The notes under the pieces are model-generated. The model was not told the origin of the DNA. It worked only from the letters and a program-made list of their open reading frames with translations, and did not search any database. From Patiria pectinifera (taxonomy: Eukaryota > Echinodermata > Asteroidea > Valvatida > Asterinidae), in the NCBI GenBank assembly GCA_029964075.1, contig CM057149.1, positions 30,642,197 through 30,706,196 of the forward strand: 64,000 nucleotides of DNA, read 5' to 3'. The number at the start of each line of letters is the position of its first letter. The first letter of the stretch is position 1. Position numbers and translations under genes: made by a program. Shown here in pieces: positions 54,966 to 64,000 of this stretch.

Positions 54966-55868
54966 TTATGGTAATAGGCGCTGGGCGTGCATTGCCTCGT
55001 AGTACGGCATGGAGGCGTCTACCAAACGGAGGATGTCGGGAGAAACAGATGAGCGATCGGGTAAAGCCCCAGGTTTCAGGAAGCACGTACTATCCAGTGC
55101 GTTCTGGTAGTAACCCCCCAGTTGGTTCCCTTGTAAGAATTGCATTGGGATGGTCCAGAGCTCAGTGACTGCACTCCCTGCTTCCCAATTCAGTATCTTC
55201 TCCTCGAAGGGCAGCCCGATGAGCTTGAAGAGCGCCGACAGGATACCCTTGGGATCTTGGAGAAGTTCATCCGCGTCGATGATGATCACCTCTTGACCAA
55301 GCTTCTTCTTCACGTACTCGAACAACTCGTGTATCTCTCGGAATCCATAACCTTTCGGGAAAATCCTTGTTGGAAAGTCTGTAAGGCTGAATTCACCTGG
55401 AGACACCTTTGCCATTCCCTGAAACAGCTTCTTCCAAGACGGGAAGACCTTGAGAGGATGACGGATCAGGAACACGTGCCGGTAGCCCTTTGGGAGGAAC
55501 TCCATCTGATCTGACATGGCGTAGGCCATGTCTTTACAGAAGATGAACTTCTTTCCGACGTGGGCTTTCTCAAGCTGCTCCTTGACCCATTGGTAGTTGC
55601 ATTCAGATATATCAAACCCAGCCGATATCTCCGCTGCCTCAGAAAAGGCTTTCTCCACAGCACCCATCGCTCTTTCGAGTACGGCATTTTCATACTCGTC
55701 AGGTCCTAGAGCGGGATCAAGAACATAAGCACTGACATAGTTTTCGAAGAAAACTTTTGAGTTGTCAACAAAGCTCAGGCATTTGGCCAGGACAGTTGAA
55801 ATGGAGCGAGGAACAGTCCATATCATGAGTCGGACCTGCTGCTCAGACAAATGGTTATTGTTTTCCAT
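54966..55868 (-). CDS. Sulfotransferase-like P-loop protein, gene 4
   Basis: 300 residues, starting at the ATG directly after a splice acceptor (acttgcag) and reading MENNNHLSEQQV. The motifs are present: VPRSISTVLAK, IRHPLKVFPSWKKL, DADELLQDPKG and LPFEEKI. A longer frame continues upstream to 56153 but runs through the intron and a MITE, so it is rejected. The gene differs from genes 1-3 in the N-terminal tail, in residues 45-75 and in the C-terminus (MHAQRLLP). It is the founder of the second subcluster. Confidence 0.85.
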   Translation of the reverse strand: MENNNHLSEQQVRLMIWTVPRSISTVLAKCLSFVDNSKVFFENYVSAYVLDPALGPDEYENAVLERAMGAVEKAFSEAAEISAGFDISECNYQWVKEQLEKAHVGKKFIFCKDMAYAMSDQMEFLPKGYRHVFLIRHPLKVFPSWKKLFQGMAKVSPGEFSLTDFPTRIFPKGYGFREIHELFEYVKKKLGQEVIIIDADELLQDPKGILSALFKLIGLPFEEKILNWEAGSAVTELWTIPMQFLQGNQLGGYYQNALDSTCFLKPGALPDRSSVSPDILRLVDASMPYYEAMHAQRLLP

Positions 55869-56645
55869 CTGCAAGTAAAAAAGAAGACGACTTTTATGAC
55901 AAGCGAGAGTGGGATGGTTATTGGACCATTGTAAGCAAATTAGGTGTCGGACCCTTAGGCCAAAAAAAAAGTCTCCGGTTTCTGGTATGGAGCTTGCCCA
56001 AAAAGTAGTGCGGCGACGCGGATTTTTTTTTTTACCTGAAATTTTTTGCTTCAAATGTCGGCTGATGACTGCAAATGGTGCCCGACTAAACTTAGTGCAA
56101 ATGTATGGGAGTCCATAAAGGCCACATAAAGCTTGTTTTTGACCATAACCCAATCTAAAAACACGTTAAAATTGTGCAGCAGCAGGATTCCAGTCAAACC
56201 AGTGAGTTTGGCGGTTTTTGAGACATCATCTTTCATTGAAAAAAATACTTGTTCATTTTGCCGACGCGCATGGCTAGGGCGACGCGCGCGCATACCAGAA
56301 ACCGGAGACTTTTTTTTGGCCTGATGTAAGGGGTTTTCTCATTAAAGTTTGCTTCAATACAACACACACACAGTCACAAGGATACAAAAGAAAGAGTGAA
56401 CTGAGAGAGAACAAATAGAAATAAGAGGTGAACATTTTATTTGGAAATAATCAAATTTTTGAGAAACCATTCTTCGGGAAGCGAGGAAAACGTCCAAAAA
56501 ATTTACGCAGTATTCTTGTTTGTGAAAGATATACAACTGCGTTTGACGCAATGGTTATCTGTCTTAGAAAGCATTCCAGTGACAAAATAATGTGTTCTAG
56601 CTTTCAAACCACATAAAGAAAGTATTGACGTTAACATTTTCTTAC
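55869..56645 (-). other. Intron 1 of gene 4, with MITE copy 3
   Basis: Bounded by gtaagaaaatg (5' end) and acttgcag (3' end). It holds the MITE at 55957-56322. The same intron, with the same MITE, is present in gene 5. Confidence 0.65.
55957..56322. mobile_element. MITE (aaggcc family), copy 3, intronic
   Basis: Opposite orientation to copies 1 and 2. The ends are aggcc with an A-run, and a T-run with ggcct. It lies inside the intron of gene 4 and was duplicated with it. Confidence 0.8.
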
Positions 56646-56740
56646 CTTGTTTACAAAGCCGTCGAGTACGCAAGCTCAGTTGGAAATCAGCTCACTTGAG
56701 GTCTGTCAGTCACCGCGAACTAATCTATTTTAATGTGGAT
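56646..56740 (-). other. Non-coding exon 1 of gene 4
   Basis: Ends with gtaaacaag before the donor gtaaga. The 5' limit is unsure; ttaaaatag at about 56730 may act as a TATA-like element. Confidence 0.5.
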
Positions 56741-58879
56741 ACTGCTCTGACCATTGGCACTCTGTTTCACAACACAAAATGTTAATACCTTTTCCATTTA
56801 CAAAATGTATGTGATCGAACCGATCATCTATCAAACAAAAATCTTCAAAGAATGTGAACAAATATTGAATCTTTAATGGAACGATAACAAGGCGATTGGC
56901 CTTTGAACCCAATAGACCATTATCATGTTGCAGCCATTTGATTTTTTTCCCCATTCAAATCAATGTAACCAGAGCGAGGCTGGAGGTAAAATAGTCTGGT
57001 TCTTTTTTGCACAAAAACTAATCATTCAGTATTGTTACTGGATACAGGGAACATGACTTAAATGATTGAAGCATGATATAGGTCTATAATCAACAAGTTT
57101 ATCATCATTAAGCCTATCAACTTTTGCAAACTCATCATTCGATTTGGGATAAAGTTGGTCCAACCAATTTGTTAAGTCGTATCTTGCGTATCTTTGCGTG
57201 CATGTTCTCAATGGCGTCTGAGTAATATGGGGCGGGATTAAGTGTTCCGTAGGCCCTAGGCACCCGTGTTTAGTAGTACCTATGGGGAGGGGGTAGGGGA
57301 GGGGGGGTATAGACCCCATGCACTTTTCCATGGGGTTAGGGCTTGCACTCTTGGCAGGTGTCAGAATGGTGTGGACCTACTCTATTATAGGTCCTATATC
57401 TGGGTAATCAGACGTTCTCTAGTCTACTATCTCTGGAAATAACAGGATCAAAATAGGACAAGATAAGTTGGCTGTAGCACCATGTGAATAAATCTCTTTG
57501 TGAGATATGTGTGGTTCTGAAAAGAACCGGAAGGACTCAACGTTTCGAAAAGTATGCTCTGCCCGTCGTCAAAATAATAATCATGATCACGAGAAACAGT
57601 TTTGGGTGGAGGGTGAATGGCTAGTGTGTAACATTCACCGAAAAGAAGAACATAGAAAATGGCGCCCCCTATCTACGAATGAGGGCCAGTGCATAGAAAA
57701 TAAAACAGAAAAGTGTGCCCTATCAACGAATGAGGCCCCCCCGTTTCCCCCCCGATTTTGCCACGGGCGGCCGGCTTGCTGGCACTAGCAGTGCTTGCCC
57801 TCTCCCCCTACTTTCAGAGCAGTTCCGCCGCCGCTGACCCATATCAAAGTGCCGTCGGTCCACATAAAAAAAATATCGCGCAAAAAGACTTGTGTATGGT
57901 CCCCATAACCATTTGCGCACCCAAGGGGAGGGGGGGGGCCCTCGGCGGGTGCTTGCCCCCCCCCCTCCCAAGAGGTTGCCATGTTGTTGCCTTTTTGGTC
58001 AAATTTTATTTTAGTCCCACAATTTGACCGTGGTGATATGTATGTGGCCTATTTTTGAGTAGTATAATGGGGTGTAAATGGCGCCACCAACGTCAAAATA
58101 GTCCCCTCCCCCCCAAAAAACCCATTTTTTTTCAACGGCCAAAAATGTTGGGCATCATTTTATGAAAATTTTTTTCAAATTTCTAAAACAAAATTGTGAG
58201 TCCCCCCAAAGCCAAATCCTGGGTGCGCCACTCCCCATAACGGAACAACCGAACAAGACTAAGAAGTTTCGTAAGCTCCTAAAAATTGTTCGTAGGTCCT
58301 GGCCGTAAAGGCACAGTGCCTCGGTCCTCATCCGGCCCGAGGAGGGTTCGCTTTGAAGTAATAATCAGTCAGGCAGTGTAATTACGATATCAATTCACTA
58401 GTATAGGCGCACTTTTGAGAGAATGCGCCCAAACGTGGTCCCGAAACTTTTCAGTAGTGGTTGGCCCTGCTAGTCGGGAGGGGGGGGGGGGACCGTCCAA
58501 GGAGGATGGGATCTCATACAACACGGCATTCATCGGACCTCGGACACCGTTATTGATTTGCTCTTAAAACAATGATTAATTTTATTAGACGATCAAGTCC
58601 AGCCAAATCACATACAACAAGGAAAACACAAAACCCCTGACGTCTTAAAGTTTGCCCCAAAGTACCAGAAAGATCAGATATAGCTAGGCTAGCGCTATTC
58701 CACAAGGAGCCAACACAGCAAATAAGCCACGCTTCGGAGCTGCAGGAGTCAAGCATGGGAACTATCCGAAAACGTGCAAGACTTTGCAAGTGCAATGTAT
58801 ACAAAATAATAATTTACACAATGTAAGCCACTTCCGGCTGACGGGTGTGTCGTCGAAAGAAAAGAAGTTTTCTGATGTA
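56741..58879. repeat. Body of the 4.2-kb duplicated segment, copy 1
   Basis: Aligned with 60985-63085. The differences are small indels in A, C and G runs, and about 20 bp near 57815 that is absent from copy 2. It is non-coding and includes G/C homopolymers near 57730, 57930 and 58480. Confidence 0.8.
57505..57590 (-). repeat. Penelope-type terminal relic with decayed hammerhead-like motif
   Basis: Contains ggttctgaaaagaacc, as in the Penelope arms at 2691, and on the - strand acgacgggcagagcatact followed by gaaacg. Relative to the motif at 5405-5455, one strand of stem II and part of the ctgaaga core are changed. No RT sequence is attached. Confidence 0.6.
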
Positions 58880-59060
58880 ATTGGAGAAGGTCATCCGCTC
58901 AGATGATGATATCGCGTCTTGGAACAGAACTTTGGTCCTCAAAAATACAGAGCAAATCTTTTCTAGCAATATATAGATCACTTTTGAGTCCCCATGCACG
59001 TTTAGTTTTATATGAAACATGCGTTATTTTCCGCCCGACATTAAAATTAGTTGTATCTTT
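58880..59060 (-). pseudogene. Short sulfotransferase-like relic and its flank
   Basis: ggagaaggtcatccgctcag and the following bases match the IIIDADDLLQ region of the genes with small indels (58883-58925). The sequence then passes into the aactttggtcctc flank that also follows the relic at 32192. It is the decayed counterpart of that relic. Confidence 0.6.
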
Positions 59061-59220
59061 TTTTTGTGCGTCGTGGGCGAAACTGCAGACCAAAATTAAA
59101 GTGTATAAAAAGCTTTATCCGTTTATATTTTGAATTAAAAAAAATCACATTGAAAATGCGCTCGAAGAAAAAAGAAAACATGTTGAAGAGCATGGGTAGA
59201 GCAAAAATGTCGGGAAAGTT

Positions 59221-60123
59221 TTATGCTGACAATCGCTGGGCGTACAGTTTCTCGTACAGCGGCATGGAGGCGTCTACCAAACGGAGGATGTCGGGAGAAA
59301 GAGATGAGCGATCGGGTAAAGCCCCAGGTTTCAGGAAGCACGTACTATCCAGTGCATTCTTGTAGAAACCTCCAAGCTGGTCCGCTCTTAATAACAGCCG
59401 TGGGATGGTCCAGCGCTCAGTAACTGCATTCCCTGCTTCCCAGTGTAGTATCTTCTCCTCGAAGGGCAGCCCGATGAGCTTGAAGAGTGCCGACAGGATA
59501 CCCTTGGGATCTTGGAGAAGGTCATCCGCGTCGATAATGATCACCTCTTGACCAAGCTCCTTCGTCACGTACTCGAACAACTCGTGTATCTCTCGGAAGC
59601 CATAACCTTTCGGGAAAATCCTTGTTGGAAAGTCTGTAAGGCTGAATTCATCTGGAGACACCTTTGCCATTCCCTGGAACAGCTTCTTCCAAGACGGGAA
59701 GACCTTGAGAGGATGACGGATCAGGAACACGTGCCGGTAGTCCTTTGGGAGGAACTCCATCTGATCTGACATGGCGTGGGCCATGTCTTTACAGAAGATG
59801 AACTTCTTTCCGACGTGGGTTTTCTCAAGCTGCTCCTTGACCCATTGGTAGTTGCATTCAGATATATCAAACCCAGCCGATATCTCCGCTGCCTCAGAAA
59901 AGGCTTTCTCCACAGCACCCATCGCCCTTTCGAGTACGGCATTTTCATACTCGTCAGGCCATAGAGCGGGATCAAGAAGATAAGCACTGACATAGTTTTC
60001 GAAGAAAACCTTTGAGTTGTCAACGAAGCTCAGACATTTGGCCAGGACAGTTGAGATGGAGCGAGGAACAGTCCATATCATAAGTCGGACCTGCTGCTCA
60101 GACGTATGGTTATTGTTTTCCAT
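59221..60123 (-). CDS. Sulfotransferase-like P-loop protein, gene 5 (recombinant)
   Basis: 300 residues, starting at the ATG after acttgcag (MENNNHTSEQQV). All binding motifs are intact. The N-terminal part matches gene 4, while the C-terminal part from about residue 155 on (VTKELGQ, DADDLLQ, LYEKLYAQRLSA) matches gene 6. The switch lies in the tract near 59677-59695. It also has private changes (for example AHAM for AYAM, PKDYRH for PKGYRH, TERWTIP, LRADQLGGFYKN) and may be evolving more freely than the others. It was formed by the 4.2-kb duplication. Confidence 0.85.
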   Translation of the reverse strand: MENNNHTSEQQVRLMIWTVPRSISTVLAKCLSFVDNSKVFFENYVSAYLLDPALWPDEYENAVLERAMGAVEKAFSEAAEISAGFDISECNYQWVKEQLEKTHVGKKFIFCKDMAHAMSDQMEFLPKDYRHVFLIRHPLKVFPSWKKLFQGMAKVSPDEFSLTDFPTRIFPKGYGFREIHELFEYVTKELGQEVIIIDADDLLQDPKGILSALFKLIGLPFEEKILHWEAGNAVTERWTIPRLLLRADQLGGFYKNALDSTCFLKPGALPDRSSLSPDILRLVDASMPLYEKLYAQRLSA

Positions 60124-60892
60124 CTGCAAGTAAAAAAGAAGAGGACTTTTAAGACAAGCGAGAGTGGGATGGTTATTGGACCATTGTAAGCAAATTAGGT
60201 GTCGGACCCTTAGGCCAAAAAAAAAAATCTCCGGTTTCTGGTATGGAGCTTGCCCAAAAAGTGGTGTGGCGACGCGGAATTTTTTTTTTTAACCTGATTT
60301 TTTTGCTTCAAAATGTCGGCTGATGACTGCAAATGGTGCCCGATTAAACTTAGTGCAAATGTATGGGAGTCCATAAAGGCCACATAAAGCTTATTTTCGG
60401 CAATAACCCAATCTAAAAACACGTTAAAATTGTGCAGCAGCAGGATTCCAGTCAAACCAGTGAGTTTGGCGGTTTTGAGACATCATCTTTCATTGAAAAA
60501 AACTTTTTCATTTTGCCGACGCGCATGGCTACGGCGACGCGCGCGCATACCAGAAACCGGAGACTTTTTTTTTTGGCCTGATGTAAGGGGTTTTCTCATT
60601 AAAGTTTGCTTCAATACAACACACACACAGTCACAAGGATACAAAAGAAAGAGTGAACTGAGAGAGAACAAATAGAAATAAGAGGTGAACATTTTATTTG
60701 GAAATAATCAAATTTTTGAGAAACCATTCTTCAGGAAGCGAGGAAAACGTCCAAAAATTTTACGCAGTATTCTTGTTTGTGAAAGATATACAACTGCGTT
60801 TGACGCAATGGTTATCTGTCTTAGAAAGCATTCCAGTGACAAAATAGCTTTCAAACCACATAAAGAAAGTATTGACGTTAACATTTTCTTAC
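60124..60892 (-). other. Intron 1 of gene 5, with MITE copy 4
   Basis: Same boundaries and content as the intron of gene 4. Confidence 0.65.
60212..60579. mobile_element. MITE (aaggcc family), copy 4, intronic
   Basis: Duplicate of copy 3, produced by the 4.2-kb segment duplication and not by a new insertion. Confidence 0.8.
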
Positions 60893-60985
60893 CTTGTTCA
60901 CAAAGCCGTCGAGTACCCAAGCTCAGTTGGAAATCAGCTCACTTGAGGTCTGTCAGTCACCGCGAACTAATCTATTTTAATGTGA
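60893..60985 (-). other. Non-coding exon 1 of gene 5
   Basis: Ends with gtgaacaag before the donor gtaaga. The 5' limit is estimated. Confidence 0.5.
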
Positions 60986-63085
60986 ACACTGCTCTGACCA
61001 TTGGCACTCTGTTTCACAACACAAAATGTTAATACCTTTTCCATTTACAAAATGTATGTGATCGAACCGATCATCTATCAAACAAAAATCTTCAAAGAAT
61101 GTGAACAAATATTGAATCTTTGATGGAACGATAACAAGGCGATTGGCCTTTGAACCCAATAGACCATTATCATGTTGCAGCCATTTGATTTTTTCCCCCC
61201 AGAGCGAGGCTGGAGGTAAAATAGTCTGGTTCTTTTTTGCACAAAAACTAATCATTCAGTATTGTTACTGGATACAGGCAACATGACTTAAATGATTGAA
61301 GCATGATATAGGTCTATAATCAACAAGTTTATCATCATTAAGCCTATCAACTTTTGCAAACTCATCATTCGATTTGGGATAAAGTTGGTCCGACCAATTT
61401 GTTATTAAAGTCGTATCTTGCGTATCTTTGCGTGCATGTTCTCAATGGCGTCTGAGTAATATGGGGCGGGATTAAGTGTTCCGTAGGCCCTAGGCACCCG
61501 TGTTTAGTAGTACCTATGTGGAGGGGGTAGGGGAGGGGGGTATAGACCCCATGCACTTTTCCATGGGGTGGGGGCTTGCACTCTTGGCAGGTGTCAGAAT
61601 GGTGTGGACCTACTCTATTATAGGTCCTATATCTGGGTAATCAGACGTTCTCTAGTCTACTATCTCTGGAAATAACAGGATCAAAATAGGACAAGATAAG
61701 TTGGCTGTAGCACCATGTGAATAAATCTCTTTGTGAGTATGTGTGGTTCTGAAAAGAACCGGAGGGACTCAACGTTTCGAAAAGTATGCTCTGCCCGTCG
61801 TCAAAATAATAATCATGATCACGAGAAACAGTTTTGGGTGGAGGGTGAATGGCTAGTGTGTAACATTCACCGAAAAGAAGAACATAGAAAATGGCGCCCT
61901 CTATCTACGAATGAGGGCCAGTGCATAGAAAATAAAACAGAAAAGTGTGCCCTATCAACGAATGAGGCCCCCCCCGTCCCCCCCCCCCTCCGATTTTGCC
62001 ACGGGCGGCCGGCTTGCTGGCACTAGCAGTGCTTGCCCTCTCCCCCTACTTTCAGAGCAGTGCCGTCGGTCCACATAAAAAATATCGCGCAAAAAGACTT
62101 GTGTATGGTCCCCATAACCATTTGCGCACCCAAGGGGAGGGGGGGGGGGGGCCCTCGGCGGGTGCTTGCCCCCCCCTCCCAAGAGGTTGCCATGTTGTTG
62201 CCTTTTTGGTCAAATTTTTTTTTAGTCCCACAATTTGACCGTGGTGATATGTATGTGGCCTATTTTTGAGTAGTATAATGGGGTGTAAATGGCGCCACCA
62301 ACGTCAAAATTAGTCCCCTCCCCCCAAAAAACCCCATTTTTTTCAACGGCCAAAAATGTTGGGCATCATTTTATGAAAAAAAATTTCAAATTTCTAAAAC
62401 AAAATTGTGAGTCCCCCCAAAGCCAAATCCTGGGTGCGCCACTCCCCATAACGGAACAACCGAACAAGACTAAGAAGTTTCGTAAGCTCCTAAAAATTGT
62501 TCGTAGATCCTGGCCGTAAAGGCACAGTGCCTCGGTCCTCATCCGGCCCGAGGAGGGTTCGCTTTGAAGTAATAATCAGTCAGGCAGTGTAATTACGATA
62601 TCAATTCACTAGTATAGGCGCACCCTGAGAGAATGCGCCCAAACGTGGTCCCGAAACTTTTCTGTAGTGGTCGGCCCTGCTAGTCGGGAGGGGGGGGGGA
62701 CCGTCCAAGGAGGATGGGATCTCATACAACACGGCATTCATCGGACCTCGGACACCGTTATTGATTTGCTCTTAAAACAATGATTAATTTTATTAGACGA
62801 TCAACACCAGCCAAATCACATACAACAAGGAAAACACAAAACCCCTGACGTCTTAAAGTTTGCCCCAAAGTACCAGAAAGATCAGATATAGCTAGGCTGG
62901 CGCTATTCCACAAGGAGCCAACACAGCAAATAAGCCACGCTTCGGAGCTGCAGGAGTCAAGCTTGGGAACTATCCGAAAACGTGCAAGACTTTGCAAGTG
63001 CAATGTATACAAAATAATAATGTACACAATGTAAGCCACTTCCGGCTGACGGGTGTGTCGTCGAAAGAAAAGAAGTTTTCTGATG
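60986..63085. repeat. Body of the 4.2-kb duplicated segment, copy 2
   Basis: Duplicate of 56741-58879. It includes a second copy of the Penelope-type terminal relic at 61735-61815. Confidence 0.8.
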
Positions 63086-63270
63086 TAATTGGAGAAGGTC
63101 ATCCGCTCAGATGATGATATCGCGTCTTGGAACAGAACTTTGGTCCTCAAAAATATAGAGCAAATCTTTTCTAGCAATATATAGATCACTTTTGAGTCCC
63201 CATGCACGTTTAGTTTTATATGAAACATGCGTTATTTTCCGCCCGACATTAAAATTAGGTGTATCTTTTT
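63086..63270 (-). pseudogene. Short sulfotransferase-like relic, second copy
   Basis: Duplicate of 58880-59060, with the same changes. Confidence 0.6.
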
Positions 63271-63426
63271 TTGTGCGTCGTGGGCGAAACTGCAGACCAA
63301 AATTAAAGTGTATAAAAGCTTTATCCGTTTATATTTTGAATTAAAAAAAATCACATTGAAAATGCGCTCGGAGAAAAAAGAAAACATGTTGAAGAGCATG
63401 GGTAGAGCAAAAATGTCGGGAAAGTT

Positions 63427-64000
63427 TTATGCTGACAATCGCTGGGCGTACAGTTTCTCGTACAGCGGCATGGAGGCGTCTACCAAACGGAGGATGTCGG
63501 GAGAAACAGATGAGCGATCGGGTAAAGCCCCAGGTTTCAGGAAGCACGTACTATCCAGCGCATTCTGGTAGTAACCCCCGAGATGGTTCCCTTGTAATAA
63601 CAGCCGGGGGATGGTCCAGAGCTCAGTGACTGCACTCCCTGCTTCCCAATTCAGTATCTTCTCCTCGAAGGGCAGCCCGATGAGCTTGAAGAGTGCCGAC
63701 AGGATACCCTTGGGATCTTGGAGAAGGTCATCCGCGTCGATAATGATCACCTCTTGACCAAGCTCCTTCGTCACGTACTCGAACAACTCGTGTATCTCTC
63801 GGAAGCCATAACCTTTCGGGAAAATCCTTGTTGGAAAGTCTGTAAGGCTGAATTCATCTGGAGACACCTTTGCCATTCCCTGGAACAGCTTCTTCCAAGA
63901 TGGGAAGACCTTGAGAGGATGACGGATGAGGAACAAATGACGGTAACCCTTCGGGAGGAACTCCATCTGATCTGATATGCCGTACGCCATGTCTTTACAG
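63427..64000 (-). CDS. Sulfotransferase-like P-loop protein, gene 6, cut by the window end
   Basis: The C-terminal 190 codons are visible, from CKDMAYGISDQ to the C-terminal AQRLSA. The 3'-phosphate motif (IRHPLKVFPSWKKL) and the downstream motifs are present and the frame is open. The N-terminal part with the 5'-phosphosulfate loop lies beyond the window. Its 3' flank is almost identical to that of gene 5. Confidence 0.85.
   Translation of the reverse strand, partial: CKDMAYGISDQMEFLPKGYRHLFLIRHPLKVFPSWKKLFQGMAKVSPDEFSLTDFPTRIFPKGYGFREIHELFEYVTKELGQEVIIIDADDLLQDPKGILSALFKLIGLPFEEKILNWEAGSAVTELWTIPRLLLQGNHLGGYYQNALDSTCFLKPGALPDRSSVSPDILRLVDASMPLYEKLYAQRLSA

Noticed and set aside
54966..56153. 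395-codon version of sulfotransferase-like gene 4
   Set aside because: The extra N-terminal part reads through the intron and a MITE. The ATG at 55868 follows a good splice acceptor and aligns with the other genes.

Overview
The window is animal nuclear DNA. Its class A GPCR reading frames are uninterrupted, its sulfotransferase-like genes have a spliced 5' UTR, and it carries Penelope, Gypsy and cut-and-paste elements, tRNA-like satellites, minisatellites and layered tandem duplications. There is no operon structure and there are no bacterial signals. The gene content (a lineage-specific receptor cluster next to a tandem sulfotransferase-like cluster) suggests an invertebrate deuterostome such as a lancelet, hemichordate or echinoderm. 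That placement is inference; the species cannot be read from the sequence.

Left part (1-31.8 kb, receptors on + strand). Blocks of non-coding DNA about 0.7-1.3 kb long are repeated three times (841, 5575 and 9060). Two of them lie upstream of intact, near-identical receptor genes (7147-8301 and 10174-11334). The first block instead lies beside a dead Penelope-like element (2632-5574), whose 11-bp target duplication and undisrupted paralogous site are both visible. A third receptor (12369-13567) has one frameshift. A second receptor subfamily has one intact gene (27901-29040) and one copy (16973-22236) split by a 4.1-kb foldback transposon with minisatellite-filled arms. Around it are a Harbinger-like element, two copies of a 0.67-kb MITE (one nested in the Harbinger-like element, one in the foldback element), a TTAA-targeted MITE and two arrays of tRNA-like repeats.

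Right part (32-64 kb, sulfotransferase-like genes on - strand). Five complete copies (34466, 39977, 43043, 54966, 59221), one copy cut by the window edge (63427) and two truncated relics (32192, 37527) form a tandem array. Each complete gene has one coding exon whose ATG directly follows a splice acceptor, and a non-coding first exon about 0.4-0.8 kb upstream. Two recent duplications, of about 5.5 kb and 4.2 kb, explain the layout. In both, the crossover falls inside coding sequence and can be mapped to a short identical tract. The cluster is split by a very young chromodomain Gypsy element (45741-52323) with apparently identical 297-bp LTRs, intact gag and pol, and a clear -1 frameshift signal between them.

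The receptors share intact GN, DRY, WLP and NPxxY signatures and a DRYDC extension, but lack the usual cysteine at the top of TM3. The sulfotransferase-like proteins keep recognisable 5'- and 3'-phosphate-binding motifs. Nothing in the sequence shows that the two families act together. Their shared feature is repeated local duplication in a transposon-rich neighbourhood.
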